A stretch of DNA of 64,000 bases from Campylobacter ureolyticus ACS-301-V-Sch3b (GTDB taxonomy: Bacteria > Campylobacterota > Campylobacteria > Campylobacterales > Campylobacteraceae): contig NZ_KE340327.1 in the NCBI RefSeq assembly GCF_000413435.1, forward strand, positions 319,667 to 383,666. The letters run 5' to 3'. The position numbers were made by a program, and so were the translations under genes. A model generated the notes under the pieces. It was given only the letters and a program-made list of their open reading frames with translations. It had not been told where the DNA came from and ran no database searches. Shown here piece after piece: positions 1 through 6,977 of this stretch; within the stretch, counting starts at the first letter, position 1; every line of letters begins with the position of its first letter.

Positions 1-148
1 AATTTGAGTTATTATCTAAATTTAAATTATCCAAATTTTCAGTAGAATTTTATTTATTGCCAGAACTATTATTTGAATTTATTTTGCTTTTATGCTTATT
101 ATTTCTCAGATATTTCTCTTAGTTTTTCTCTTTTTTCATCGCTCAAAT
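1..148 (-). pseudogene. Broken N-terminal copy of the DDEKREKLRE membrane-protein family (runs off the window)
   Basis: Read on the minus strand from a TTG near 148, this begins LSDEKREKLRE and then needs a one-base shift to continue as YLRNNKHKSKI. That matches the start of the intact protein at 31199-32170 (DDEKREKLREYLRNN). A further in-frame stop follows in the Asn/Ser-rich linker. The TTG start and the bases before it (CTAAAAT) are shared with the intact copy. I read it as a decayed paralogue; the remainder lies left of the window, so how much is left of it is unknown. Confidence 0.6.
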
Positions 149-240
149 TTTAGTCTTTTTTGTTTTTATAAAAACTATTTTATTTTAATAGTTTAAATTT
201 TAATACTATTCAAATTTTATCTTATCTTAAATGTTTTTTA

Positions 241-345
241 AAAAAAATTGTTGTTTTTATAATTAAATTTCAAGCTGTTTTTTTCAACGCTTTCTCTACT
301 TATGATTTACTCCTTAAATTAAATTTTTTATCAAAGTCAATAAAA
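241..345. repeat. Diverged repeat of the 3' flank at 30081-30185
   Basis: About 105 bases here closely match 30081-30185, including the stretches AAATTTCAAGCTG and CAACGCTTTCTCTACT, with scattered substitutions and small indels. In the other locus this covers the last codons and downstream flank of the 315-codon reading frame. It indicates duplication of the locus followed by decay. Identity was judged by eye, not computed. Confidence 0.6.
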
Positions 346-386
346 ATAGTATCTAAAACTCTATTTGCTTCTGATTCTCTGCTCAT
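300..386 (-). pseudogene. 28-codon ORF equal to the C-terminal tail of the 30136-31068 protein
   Basis: The ORF starts at ATG 386 with a plausible AAGGA six bases upstream and ends at TAA 300. Its product MSRESEANRVLDTIFIDFD followed by KKFNLRSKS resembles the end of the protein at 30136-31068 (LDIILIDLDKKLNLKSKP). It is either a small gene made from the tail or, more likely, what remains of a deleted copy. A similar MSRES start with a premature stop lies just downstream of the 30136 gene. Function is unknown. Confidence 0.45.
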
Positions 387-402
387 ATTTTTTCCTTTTT
401 AT

Positions 403-1047
403 TTAATATTTAAGTGTTCCCATAATTACAGCATTTTTTTCATCGTAAGATTCAAATTTTTCTGCTAACTCAAAATATTTTTTGCTTAGTTCATCGCTCT
501 TTTTTACAAACTCTGTATCATAAGTATATATTTGAGATAAAATAACGCAAGTCATCTTATCTTCTAAAACTTCACAACCTTTTTCATAATACTTCATTGC
601 TCTGTCAATGTTTTCTTTTGTTTGACCTGCATTATAAAAATAATAATTGCCAAGACGCATACAACCATCCGAGTCGTTACCTTGACAAGCTTTTTCAAGT
701 AAGTTAAACTTTTTTTTGCTATAACCTCCATCACTATTTCCTTGAATACTTGAGTAAATCATCATACATCCATAACCACCACCCAAATCACAATATTTTT
801 GGTATCTCTTGTAAGCTTCATCTATATTTATTTTTTCAAGCCAACCTAAAAGCTCGGTGTGATGAGCACATGCATTATAATCACCATTTTTACATTTTTT
901 CTTTAAAATTTTTGGATTTGTATAACTGATAGAACCTTGTGAATCTTTATATGCAATTTGTTCTTTTTTATGTGCAAAAGCACGAGATAAAACAATTACC
1001 GCAAAAATTATATATAAAATTAATGCGTATTTTTTAAATTTATTCAA
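403..1047 (-). CDS. Sel1-repeat (HCP-like) cysteine-rich protein, probably exported
   Basis: A 214-residue protein with an N-terminal hydrophobic segment (about residues 7-22) that could be a signal peptide or anchor. Cysteines fall in four pairs (52/60, 86/94, 121/129, 158/167), the eight-residue spacing that forms one disulfide per Sel1 repeat in Helicobacter cysteine-rich proteins. The repeats are irregular, and the last one is weak. The start is TTG at 1047, supported by an AAAGGA seven bases upstream; no ATG is available near the N-terminus. Such proteins are scaffold or interaction proteins of the periplasm or exterior, and the partner cannot be read here. It lies next to decayed paired-family copies and just outside the integrated element. 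Confidence 0.75.
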   Translation of the reverse strand: MNKFKKYALILYIIFAVIVLSRAFAHKKEQIAYKDSQGSISYTNPKILKKKCKNGDYNACAHHTELLGWLEKINIDEAYKRYQKYCDLGGGYGCMMIYSSIQGNSDGGYSKKKFNLLEKACQGNDSDGCMRLGNYYFYNAGQTKENIDRAMKYYEKGCEVLEDKMTCVILSQIYTYDTEFVKKSDELSKKYFELAEKFESYDEKNAVIMGTLKY

Positions 1048-1272
1048 AATTTAATCCTTTTGGCAAATAAAACATAAATCTTAAATTTCTGGGATATTGT
1101 ATCAAATTTGGATTTAAAATATTGTTTAGATTAAAACATATTAATTTTTAAATTTAGAAATATTTTATAGTTACAAAACATATTGATAGCTTATGTTTTT
1201 GCATAATACTAGGTGTGATATGAGGCGTATTTTATAAATTTAACTTAAAAATAGCAAAGCCTTAATATTATC

Positions 1273-1289
1273 ACTTGGTGGAGGTGTGC
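1273..1289. repeat. attL core, direct repeat of the tmRNA 3' end
   Basis: ACTTGGTGGAGGTGTGC is identical to 9307-9323. It corresponds to the tmRNA acceptor-stem strand and CCA end. The bases that follow (TCTCTCTAAC) no longer resemble tmRNA, as expected where element sequence begins. Confidence 0.85.
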
Positions 1290-1351
1290 TCTCTCTAACT
1301 GCACCCTTATAACATTGATAATTTGGTAGTTTAAGATTACAAAAAATAAAT

Positions 1352-1374
1352 AACTACCTTAATTACTCCCTTAA
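1352..1374. promoter_or_regulatory. Candidate integrase arm-type sites, left end
   Basis: AACTACCTTAA (1352-1362) and the variant ACTCCCTTAA (1365-1374) lie about 65-85 bp inside the left attachment core. The same 11-mer occurs twice in direct orientation near the right core (9156-9166, 9168-9178). Repeats of this kind near both ends are what a P4-type integrase uses as arm sites. Assignment is by position and repetition only. Confidence 0.45.
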
Positions 1375-1442
1375 TGGCTATAAATAGAATGCAACAAGCC
1401 TAAACATTTTTTTATTAAATTTTAATAGATACTTTTTCTTTG

Positions 1443-1607
1443 TCATTCTGTGATATAAAATAAGTCATAAGCTAGGTTAAACATTTCTTTTGGTATTTCT
1501 TTAGTGTCTTTTATCCTATAAAGATAAAGTTTTTTTCTAAATTCTTTCATAAGTGCCTTATTACCATAGCCAAAGCACTTTTTATCAACTTCAAAATTAG
1601 CTAACAT
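1443..1607 (-). CDS. Small 54-residue protein downstream of AlpA-like gene
   Basis: ATG at 1607 to TGA at 1443 gives a 54-residue basic protein starting MLANFEVDKKCFGYGNKAL. It begins two bases after the stop of the AlpA-like gene, so it is probably translated by coupling; its own ribosome site is weak. It is the last gene before the left attachment site. I do not recognise the family. The tight spacing and the absence of other readable frames here are the only support. Confidence 0.5.
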   Translation of the reverse strand: MLANFEVDKKCFGYGNKALMKEFRKKLYLYRIKDTKEIPKEMFNLAYDLFYITE

Positions 1608-1609
1608 TT

Positions 1610-1819
1610 CTAATCTTTCTTATCGGTTCTTATATCTGTTGTAAAAAACTCATCTACTTCATCAGCTTTAAAAAGCGTAATATTAGCTGTTGGCTTTATA
1701 GTCTTTAATTTGCCACTAGCAACTAACCTCCATACTGTTGGAATTGATACGCTGTATAATTTGGCAACTTGACTAGCTCTTAACATTCTAGGGGTTTGTT
1801 TTGTAATGGTATTTTCCAT
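1610..1819 (-). CDS. AlpA/HTH_17-type DNA-binding regulator (possible excisionase)
   Basis: A 69-residue protein with a winged-helix layout: ASQVAKLYSVSIPTVWRLV (about residues 16-34) is the helix-turn-helix, followed by GKLKTIKPTANITLFKADEVDEFF, the wing and C-terminal helix typical of AlpA and excisionase-type proteins. In P4-like elements and satellites these small proteins activate int or act as directionality factors. It lies near the left attachment site and heads a two-gene unit with the 54-codon gene. A second AlpA-like gene lies at 6516-6770, so one may regulate and the other assist excision; which does what is not visible. Confidence 0.75.
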   Translation of the reverse strand: MENTITKQTPRMLRASQVAKLYSVSIPTVWRLVASGKLKTIKPTANITLFKADEVDEFFTTDIRTDKKD

Positions 1820-1971
1820 TTTAAAAATTCCTTTCTTTTTGTATTTTAGTTAAATCATTTACCGCCTTAAGTTTTCATCATTTTTAAAAAAACTAATGAA
1901 AACAATAATTTTCAATACAAAAAACTACAATAGCCCTATTTAGACGGTTTCTAACTTTCTTTAAAAGTGAA

Positions 1972-1992
1972 TTTAAGGTTCGTAACCTTAAA
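1972..1992. repeat. Perfect 9-bp inverted repeat (operator candidate)
   Basis: TTTAAGGTT and AACCTTAAA flank the three bases CGT. The site is about 150 bp upstream of the AlpA-like start at 1819, in the likely promoter region, so it could be an operator. Nothing in the sequence names the regulator. Confidence 0.45.
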
Positions 1993-2006
1993 GTGTTATA
2001 TTTCTC

Positions 2007-2050
2007 TTAAGAATTGATGAATTTTCATCATTTTTTTACTCAATTCTTAA
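2007..2050. repeat. Nested inverted repeats upstream of AlpA-like gene
   Basis: The outer arms TTAAGAATTGA (2007-2017) and TCAATTCTTAA (2040-2050) enclose an inner pair TGATGAA (2015-2021) and TTCATCA (2024-2030). ATGAAAA/TTTTCAT words recur at 1870-1910. The layout fits a binding site for a dimeric or tetrameric repressor, or a cruciform. Confidence 0.45.
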
Positions 2051-2885
2051 TTTAAGGTAATATCATTTAAACTCATATTGTTTTATTTAATGTTACCTTT
2101 AAAGATGAAATTTTACCGAAAATAAATTAAATTTAGCTTGATTGTTTTTAATTTTTAGGCTCTTTCTCTTTATTGGGTCTAACCTCTCCCCTCTCATCTC
2201 ATTAATAAATCATCTACGCTTACAGCTCTTTTTTTTCCTTTAAAGATAAAAAGGCTTTTTTCTTTTTTAAAGGTTTTAAAGGGTTACTAATAATAAAAGC
2301 TGTTTTTTCCTTACTAGAGATTAAAATTCGCTTTCTTTCCTAAGTATAAAATATAAGTAGTATTATTTATATTATTAATATTATATTATATACTTTGCAA
2401 AAATTTTTTTTTAATTTAAATTAATCACATTTAACCTTTTTTGATTACTAAAGCCATTAAAAAGAGAAATTTATTTTTAGCTATTTAGTAGATGAGTTTT
2501 GAAAAATTTAAAAATTTTCTGTGTAGGATAATATAATAACTTTGTAGAAAAATTAAAGGGTGAGGGGTCTTTATACATAAAGCCTTTAAATACACAACTT
2601 CTAACCTCATCTATTTAAAGTAATATTTAAGTTACATTTTTAATCATTTAAAAAGTTAGCTTTATTTTCGCATAAGGTTTATTAAGTGCTTTTGTAATGG
2701 TAATTGCAACTTGCAAATATTAAAATAAAATCTTTCTCTAGTGGCTAAAATTAGCCGTTTAAAAATGTTTTCCTTTGTGATTAGGTGTCTAATTGATTAA
2801 AATGCGTTTTAAGTGCCTTAGCGTTCGTTTATTAGCGTTTTATTGCTTTTAATGGCTTTTTATTAGCCTTTAAAGAAAAAAGTTG

Positions 2886-3164
2886 CTATTTATTCCAAAG
2901 ATTGCGTTTATAAATGCCTAAAATAACTATCTTGTCATCATCTATTAAGTAAGGTATCACATAGCCTTTAAAAATGAAGTCTCTTATATTCTCATCATTG
3001 AATTTAATTGATTTTCTATTTAGATAAGGCATAAAAGCAATGTTATCAAGCTTTGATTTAAGCTCTTGTTGAAATGCAATAGCTCTGTTAATGCTATCTT
3101 TTGCGATAAAATCACAAATACTATTTAATTCATCAGTAAATCTTTTACTTTCAATTATTAGCAT
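2886..3164 (-). CDS. RelE/ParE-family toxin of a type II toxin-antitoxin pair
   Basis: A 92-residue protein of normal length for RelE/ParE toxins. The N-terminal helical hairpin (about residues 8-45) is followed by strands ending in VIPYLIDDDKIVILGIYKRN, the usual C-terminal sheet with a basic residue near the end. RelE members cleave mRNA at the ribosome and ParE members poison gyrase; this sequence does not decide which. The start overlaps the upstream antitoxin gene by 14 bp, the standard arrangement for co-translation. It lies inside the integrated element, where it would act as a maintenance module. Confidence 0.75.
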   Translation of the reverse strand: MLIIESKRFTDELNSICDFIAKDSINRAIAFQQELKSKLDNIAFMPYLNRKSIKFNDENIRDFIFKGYVIPYLIDDDKIVILGIYKRNLWNK

Positions 3165-3354
3165 TTAGATACTTCCAATTACTGCCTAACGGACTTACTT
3201 TTAATTTTCCGTTTTTATAGTCGTTAATATCCTTTAAAAGCTCATCTTTAATTTTGTCTTGCTTGTCTATTTTGATATTTAAGTTATTAGCACTTATAAA
3301 CTCTAATATTTTATCTATTGCATTTTTATCAGCGTGTAAAGTTATAGTTTGCAT
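3151..3354 (-). CDS. Antitoxin partner of the RelE/ParE-type toxin
   Basis: A 67-residue protein immediately upstream of, and overlapping, the toxin gene. The N-terminus MQTITLHADKNAIDKILEFI looks like a short strand-helix dimerisation segment, and the charged middle with a tail ending SPLGSNWKYLNANN looks like a flexible toxin-binding region. I infer the antitoxin role from position, size and layout; the N-terminal family was not identified. Such pairs normally repress their own promoter, which would lie in 3355-3420. Confidence 0.65.
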   Translation of the reverse strand: MQTITLHADKNAIDKILEFISANNLNIKIDKQDKIKDELLKDINDYKNGKLKVSPLGSNWKYLNANN

Positions 3355-3853
3355 TTTGTAAAACTCCCTTACTTAATTTTTTAGAAGTCTAGCTAAAAAA
3401 TGGTAAATTTTTAATTAGTGGCTTTATCCTTTAAAGGAAAAATCGTTAAAACTCCCTTGTAATGGTGGTTTATAGCTGTGTTAAAGGGGTAGCACAGCTT
3501 AATCCCCTAAAAATGGGTGTTTTAATTAGGTGTGTTAAGGTGTGTTAAAGGCTTAACACAGCTCTTAAACTCGGTGTAATGGGTGTTTGCTTGGGGGGTG
3601 TGTTAAGTTGTGTATTTATATAAAAAACCATCAATACAGCCGATAAAAAAAGAATGAATAATTATAAAAATCTATACATATAAAGATATTTAACACACAC
3701 ATATCACAAAGCCCCTTATTATCGGTGTTAGGAGCTGTGTTAAAGGCTTAACACAGCTTAACACAGCTATGTTTAAAAGCTTTAAAAGTCCCTTTTTATC
3801 GTAATGTATAGTGTGCTACTATGATTAATACAACTAAGCCATTAAAAAAAGAG
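3355..3853. other. Gene-free presumptive replication-origin region of the element
   Basis: There is no coding sequence here. The stretch holds repeated TGTGTTAA/TTAACACA words, palindromes built from them, GC-richer patches unusual for this window and an AT-rich stretch (3612-3700). It lies directly downstream of the helicase gene. Confidence 0.6.
3474..3768. repeat. Iteron cluster based on TGTGTTAA / TTAACACA
   Basis: Copies are visible at 3474-3485 (AGCTGTGTTAAA), 3491-3502 (variant AGCACAGCTTAA), 3531-3538, 3541-3548, 3553-3563, around 3599-3606, a partial TTAACACA near 3690, and 3733-3743, 3748-3758 and 3758-3768 (AGCTGTGTTAA or its complement TTAACACAGCT). Two perfect palindromes form, at 3541-3560 and 3733-3758. 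Directly and inversely repeated words of this kind next to replication genes are typical iterons of plasmid and satellite origins bound by a Rep protein. Confidence 0.65.
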
Positions 3854-5065
3854 TTAAAGAGGTCTGTAAATCTCTAATGAATTTCGCTTTTTTTCATCTG
3901 TTTTCTCAAAAGTTAAAAACTTATTTTTTAGCTTTGGTAAAAACTCCCTTAATGCGTTACCTCCTAAAACTTCTATTCTGTTAAACTTTGCTCTTTCTAG
4001 TATTTTCTCTATAAGGTTTCTTTTGCTTATACCTGCCCTATTTTCGTTTAAAATCTCTTGTATAACCTCTATTGTGTCTAACTCTTTATCACTCATTGAA
4101 TAATCATCATAATCAACGAATTCAAGGTTAAAAGTCATAGTGTCTAATATAAAAGCTTGATTTTTCTCTAGGTTCCTGCTCTTTATTGCCTTTAAAAGGA
4201 TAAGCATTTTATCATCACTTAGCTTTTTAGATGATAAGTGATAAGAATAATCTACACTGTCATTAAATGCAGTTGCTCCCTTGTATAAGCCGTTATTTTC
4301 ATCTTTGTTTAGTGGCTGTTTTGGTTGGTGGTGTAAAAATATAACATTAGCTCCATAATCTCTTAAAGTTTGTAAATCATCTAAATAAGGCTTTACCTTA
4401 TAATCAGCACTTAAATCACCACTTATAAAGTTTCTAGCACTATCAAAGATAAAAAATGTATCATTATAAAAGTCGCTAGGTTTTTGCTCTAAGGGTTTAA
4501 CAAAATCGCTTAATAGCCTATCTTTTTTAAATGGGTTTAACTTCTTTGAGTGTAAATATTTTATTTTATTATCGCTAAACCTTATAATTTTGTCTATTTT
4601 CCTTTTTTTAACAACTTGATTGCCATTGTCGGCATCTAGGTAATAAACCTTTTTAGCAATATTATTTTTTAACATATAAAGGGATAAAAATATCGAAAAA
4701 TAGCTTTTTCCACTTCCAGCCTCTGCGTAAATCATTCCTAAGCTTTGATTAGTAATAAAGCCATTTATAAGCCAACTATCATCAAAGCCCTCTATTTCCT
4801 CGGGTGTAAGTGCAAAGTCATCAATATTATCAGGTGTTAGAGGTATATACTCTTTTTTTCTTTTATTGGCTAAAACGTTGATATTGTTGCTTTCTTTTGG
4901 TATAATAACGTTATCGCGTTTTATCATTTTGCTCCCTTTTTTGTCGGTCAAGGGGGCATTTTTATCATTGCTTACCTCATCGACTTCATCATCTTTATAT
5001 GGGTCAAAAGAATTAATTTCATTTAAAAAATTATGATATTCCTTATTGGTATTACTTATTTTCAT
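3854..5065 (-). CDS. RepA-type (AAA_25/RecA-fold) replicative helicase ATPase
   Basis: A 403-residue protein. Walker A is AEAGSGKS (residues 114-121), Walker B is FFIFDS (204-209), and VIFLHHQPK (241-249) matches the RepA/KaiC-type motif with paired His. The GLYKGATAFNDSVDYSYHL segment resembles the region after that motif in RSF1010 RepA-like hexameric helicases. The first 70 residues are charged and probably flexible. It would load at the adjacent iteron region and unwind the element DNA. The start overlaps the end of the primase-like gene by 14 bp, indicating a replication operon. Confidence 0.8.
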   Translation of the reverse strand: MKISNTNKEYHNFLNEINSFDPYKDDEVDEVSNDKNAPLTDKKGSKMIKRDNVIIPKESNNINVLANKRKKEYIPLTPDNIDDFALTPEEIEGFDDSWLINGFITNQSLGMIYAEAGSGKSYFSIFLSLYMLKNNIAKKVYYLDADNGNQVVKKRKIDKIIRFSDNKIKYLHSKKLNPFKKDRLLSDFVKPLEQKPSDFYNDTFFIFDSARNFISGDLSADYKVKPYLDDLQTLRDYGANVIFLHHQPKQPLNKDENNGLYKGATAFNDSVDYSYHLSSKKLSDDKMLILLKAIKSRNLEKNQAFILDTMTFNLEFVDYDDYSMSDKELDTIEVIQEILNENRAGISKRNLIEKILERAKFNRIEVLGGNALREFLPKLKNKFLTFEKTDEKKRNSLEIYRPL

Positions 5066-6230
5066 TTTTAAAGTCCTTTCCTTTTTTAATTAATATTTCT
5101 TTTATATTTTTTAAAAAATGGCGTGCATTTTCATATAAGAAGTTATCAAGGCTTAATAACATATCTCTTAAATCTTGTTTTATATCTTTTTCGTTTTGTG
5201 TTATGCCCATTAGCCTATAAAAAGAGAAGTTAAAGAAGTCTTTTAGCCTTTCACTTGCTTTATAATCAGCATTTAGGTCTAAAATCTCTTTTTTGTCATA
5301 ATCCACTAAAAAAACAGCCGTTGCATTAGCTCCAAAGCTTTTAACTACTTCTTTAAAGGTGTTATTATCTACATAAGTGTTACTACTTTGTAAAACTATG
5401 TAGTTAAGTCCTAAAGAATGAAATATAAAGCTATCTATTGCGTGAAAACTGATAAAAATATAATCATCAGTTTTAAAGCAATGATGAGATATAAACTTCG
5501 TATCCATTGGGATATTTTTTATCTTATTGCCATTTTTAAACCTTATTTCTTTTGAAAACCACCACTTATCAACTCTGTATTTAAGTAGCCTTAAATGGTT
5601 ATTTTCATCAGTAAATTTTAACTGCACTTCATTATTAAAAAAAGCAATGTATTTAATAAAAGCCTCTTTAAAGTGTAATAAACTTCCTTGAGTGTCTAAG
5701 TAAGTTATAAAGCTACTTCCTAAGTGAGTGTTTAGGAAGTCTTTTATTATCTTAGTTTCATCTTTATATTTAGCGTTTGGCATTATCAAAAGATTATTAG
5801 CCAATCCATTATCAAAGATAATTTTAAGAAAATCATTATTTCTACTTATAACCTCATCGACTTGTAAATTTGGTTCAAATTTTTCTTTTATAGGCTCTTT
5901 AATAGGCTTATTAAGCGATGAGGTTGCAAATGTGTTACTTGGTATAGCTCCCATACCTAAAAAGCCTTTTACATACTCTAAAGCCTCTTTAAAACTCATA
6001 CCTCTATAATTCTGTAAGACATCAATAACATCACCACTAAAACTACCGTTAAAGTCTGTAATTAGTAGTCCATTCTTAGCAATTGAAGCACTTGGGTTTT
6101 TATCATCATCTCTAAGCCTAAAATTGCCTTTAGGAGGAATGTTAAAGCCTTGGCTGTTGAGTATAGCTATAACAATATCTCTGTTTAGCTGTTGCTTAAT
6201 TTCGGCTATTGTTGGATAACTCATTATCAT
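5052..6230 (-). CDS. Primase-like protein (CHC2-like N-terminus, Toprim-like middle)
   Basis: A 392-residue protein. Residues about 15-92 (FRLRDDDKNPSASI, then ITDFNGSFSGDVIDVLQNY) follow the DnaG-type zinc-domain pattern, but the zinc-binding Cys/His residues are absent. Residues about 255-330 resemble a Toprim fold, with VFLVDYDKKE giving the D-x-D pair (310, 312). The usual Toprim Glu is not evident in ISFHAIDSF. It would prime replication of the element together with the RepA-type helicase downstream. The start overlaps the preceding gene by 35 bp; an ATG two codons in is an alternative. Catalytic competence is uncertain. Confidence 0.65.
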   Translation of the reverse strand: MIMSYPTIAEIKQQLNRDIVIAILNSQGFNIPPKGNFRLRDDDKNPSASIAKNGLLITDFNGSFSGDVIDVLQNYRGMSFKEALEYVKGFLGMGAIPSNTFATSSLNKPIKEPIKEKFEPNLQVDEVISRNNDFLKIIFDNGLANNLLIMPNAKYKDETKIIKDFLNTHLGSSFITYLDTQGSLLHFKEAFIKYIAFFNNEVQLKFTDENNHLRLLKYRVDKWWFSKEIRFKNGNKIKNIPMDTKFISHHCFKTDDYIFISFHAIDSFIFHSLGLNYIVLQSSNTYVDNNTFKEVVKSFGANATAVFLVDYDKKEILDLNADYKASERLKDFFNFSFYRLMGITQNEKDIKQDLRDMLLSLDNFLYENARHFLKNIKEILIKKGKDFKNENK

Positions 6231-6519
6231 CCTCCAAAGCTTTGTTAATAATGGCTTCTAAACTATTTCTTACCTTTTTATTTTTATAAAGTTTTTTTAG
6301 CCCTCTTGTTGTAAAGTAAAAAGGGTCTTTATTGTAAGAGATAAAGCCTGTATCTGTTTTAAAGGCTACTTGTCTAACTTTAAAATCAATACCTAAAATT
6401 AGCTTATTAGTATCTATTCCTAAATCTTTTAAATTTGAAAAATCAATTAAAGGATAAGGGCTATTTATATAATCTCTATCTAAAGAGTTGTAATTTTTAA
6501 TTAAAGCTTTAAGGGTCAT
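6196..6519 (-). CDS. Hypothetical 107-residue protein of the replication operon
   Basis: I do not recognise this protein. It is soluble, Lys- and Asn-rich, and contains LGIDFKVRQVAFKTDTGFISY, which could be a small beta domain, followed by a basic helix ending LEAIINKALEDD. It starts within the end of the AlpA-like gene (4-bp overlap) and runs 35 bp into the primase-like gene, so it is certainly in the same operon. A role in replication or its control is inferred from position only. Confidence 0.55.
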   Translation of the reverse strand: MTLKALIKNYNSLDRDYINSPYPLIDFSNLKDLGIDTNKLILGIDFKVRQVAFKTDTGFISYNKDPFYFTTRGLKKLYKNKKVRNSLEAIINKALEDDNELSNNSRN

Positions 6520-6770
6520 TTTTCATCCTTTGAAATTGCTTTACTTTTTTGATGACTTAATAACCAACTATGAATTTGGTCTTTGTTATAAAGTATCTTT
6601 TTCCCTATTTTTACAAATGGTAAAGGGTTTTTACTATTTAACTGCGTTTTTCTCATCCTTAATTTTTCTTGATATGAAATAGCTAACCCTAATTCTTTTT
6701 CTAGCTCTGCAGGGGTAAGCCACTCGGTGCCTAAGCTCTCTTTGCTCGGTAAAGTTGTTAATTCTTGCAT
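6516..6770 (-). CDS. AlpA/HTH_17-type regulator heading the replication operon
   Basis: An 84-residue protein. WLTPAELEKELGLAISYQEK (about residues 17-36) is the first part of a helix-turn-helix, and PFVKIGKKILYNKDQIHSWL (about 51-70) is the wing and closing helix characteristic of AlpA and excisionase-like proteins. It is the first gene of the operon for the 107-residue protein, the primase-like protein and the helicase. In Gram-negative satellites an AlpA-like gene in this place often controls the replication module; that function is inference here. The 207 bp upstream are non-coding and should hold its promoter. Confidence 0.7.
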   Translation of the reverse strand: MQELTTLPSKESLGTEWLTPAELEKELGLAISYQEKLRMRKTQLNSKNPLPFVKIGKKILYNKDQIHSWLLSHQKSKAISKDEK

Positions 6771-6934
6771 TTATTTATCCTATTTAAGTTATTTTGATAA
6801 ACTTTCTAGCTAGTTTCGTTTATTCTGAGTGCATTTTAAAAAGAATTTTAAAAAACAGCAACGCAAAAGTGCTTGTGTTTAATGAGAAAAAAATATAAAA
6901 TTTTTATTGTTGTGTGAGTTTAAAAGTCTTATTT

Positions 6935-6962
6935 TAAGGGGCTTTGCAATAAACACAAAGCC
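6935..6962 (-). terminator. Hairpin after the integrase-unknown gene unit
   Basis: GGCTTTG (6940-6946) and CAAAGCC (6956-6962) form a 7-bp stem with a nine-base loop, 16 bp beyond the stop of the unknown gene at 6978. The run of T after it on the minus strand is poor, so it may be a weak terminator or an operator. The first arm lies in TAAGGGGCTTTG, which recurs inverted at 3707-3718. Confidence 0.4.
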
Positions 6963-6977
6963 ATTTGTGAAAGGTAT

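Larger units (their letters stand above)
1048..1442. other. Gene-free region holding the left element boundary
   Basis: No coding region is supported. 1048-1272 would be the chromosomal sequence formerly downstream of the tmRNA gene. 1273-1289 is the attachment-site repeat. 1290-1442 is the left edge of the element and contains possible integrase arm sites. Confidence 0.6.
1820..2885. other. 1.07-kb gene-free, very AT-rich region with inverted repeats
   Basis: No reading frame over 60 codons on either strand is convincing. The stretch has clustered palindromes near 1972-2050 directly upstream of the AlpA-like gene. It also has poly-purine/pyrimidine runs (2230-2340) and an extremely AT-rich block around 2341-2420. 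It may hold regulatory sites or an unwinding region of the element origin; I see no RNA gene I can name. Confidence 0.4.

Noticed and set aside
1261..1310. Possible tRNA or second tmRNA fragment
   Set aside because: Only the 17 bp attachment core matches tmRNA; the following sequence does not fold into a T-arm.
2160..2880. Further small genes in the gene-free left part of the element
   Set aside because: Short frames exist but none has a ribosome site, a family pattern or tight spacing to a neighbour.
3474..3768. Possible CRISPR-like array
   Set aside because: The repeats are about 8-11 bp, of mixed orientation and irregular spacing, and no cas genes are present; an iteron cluster explains them better.
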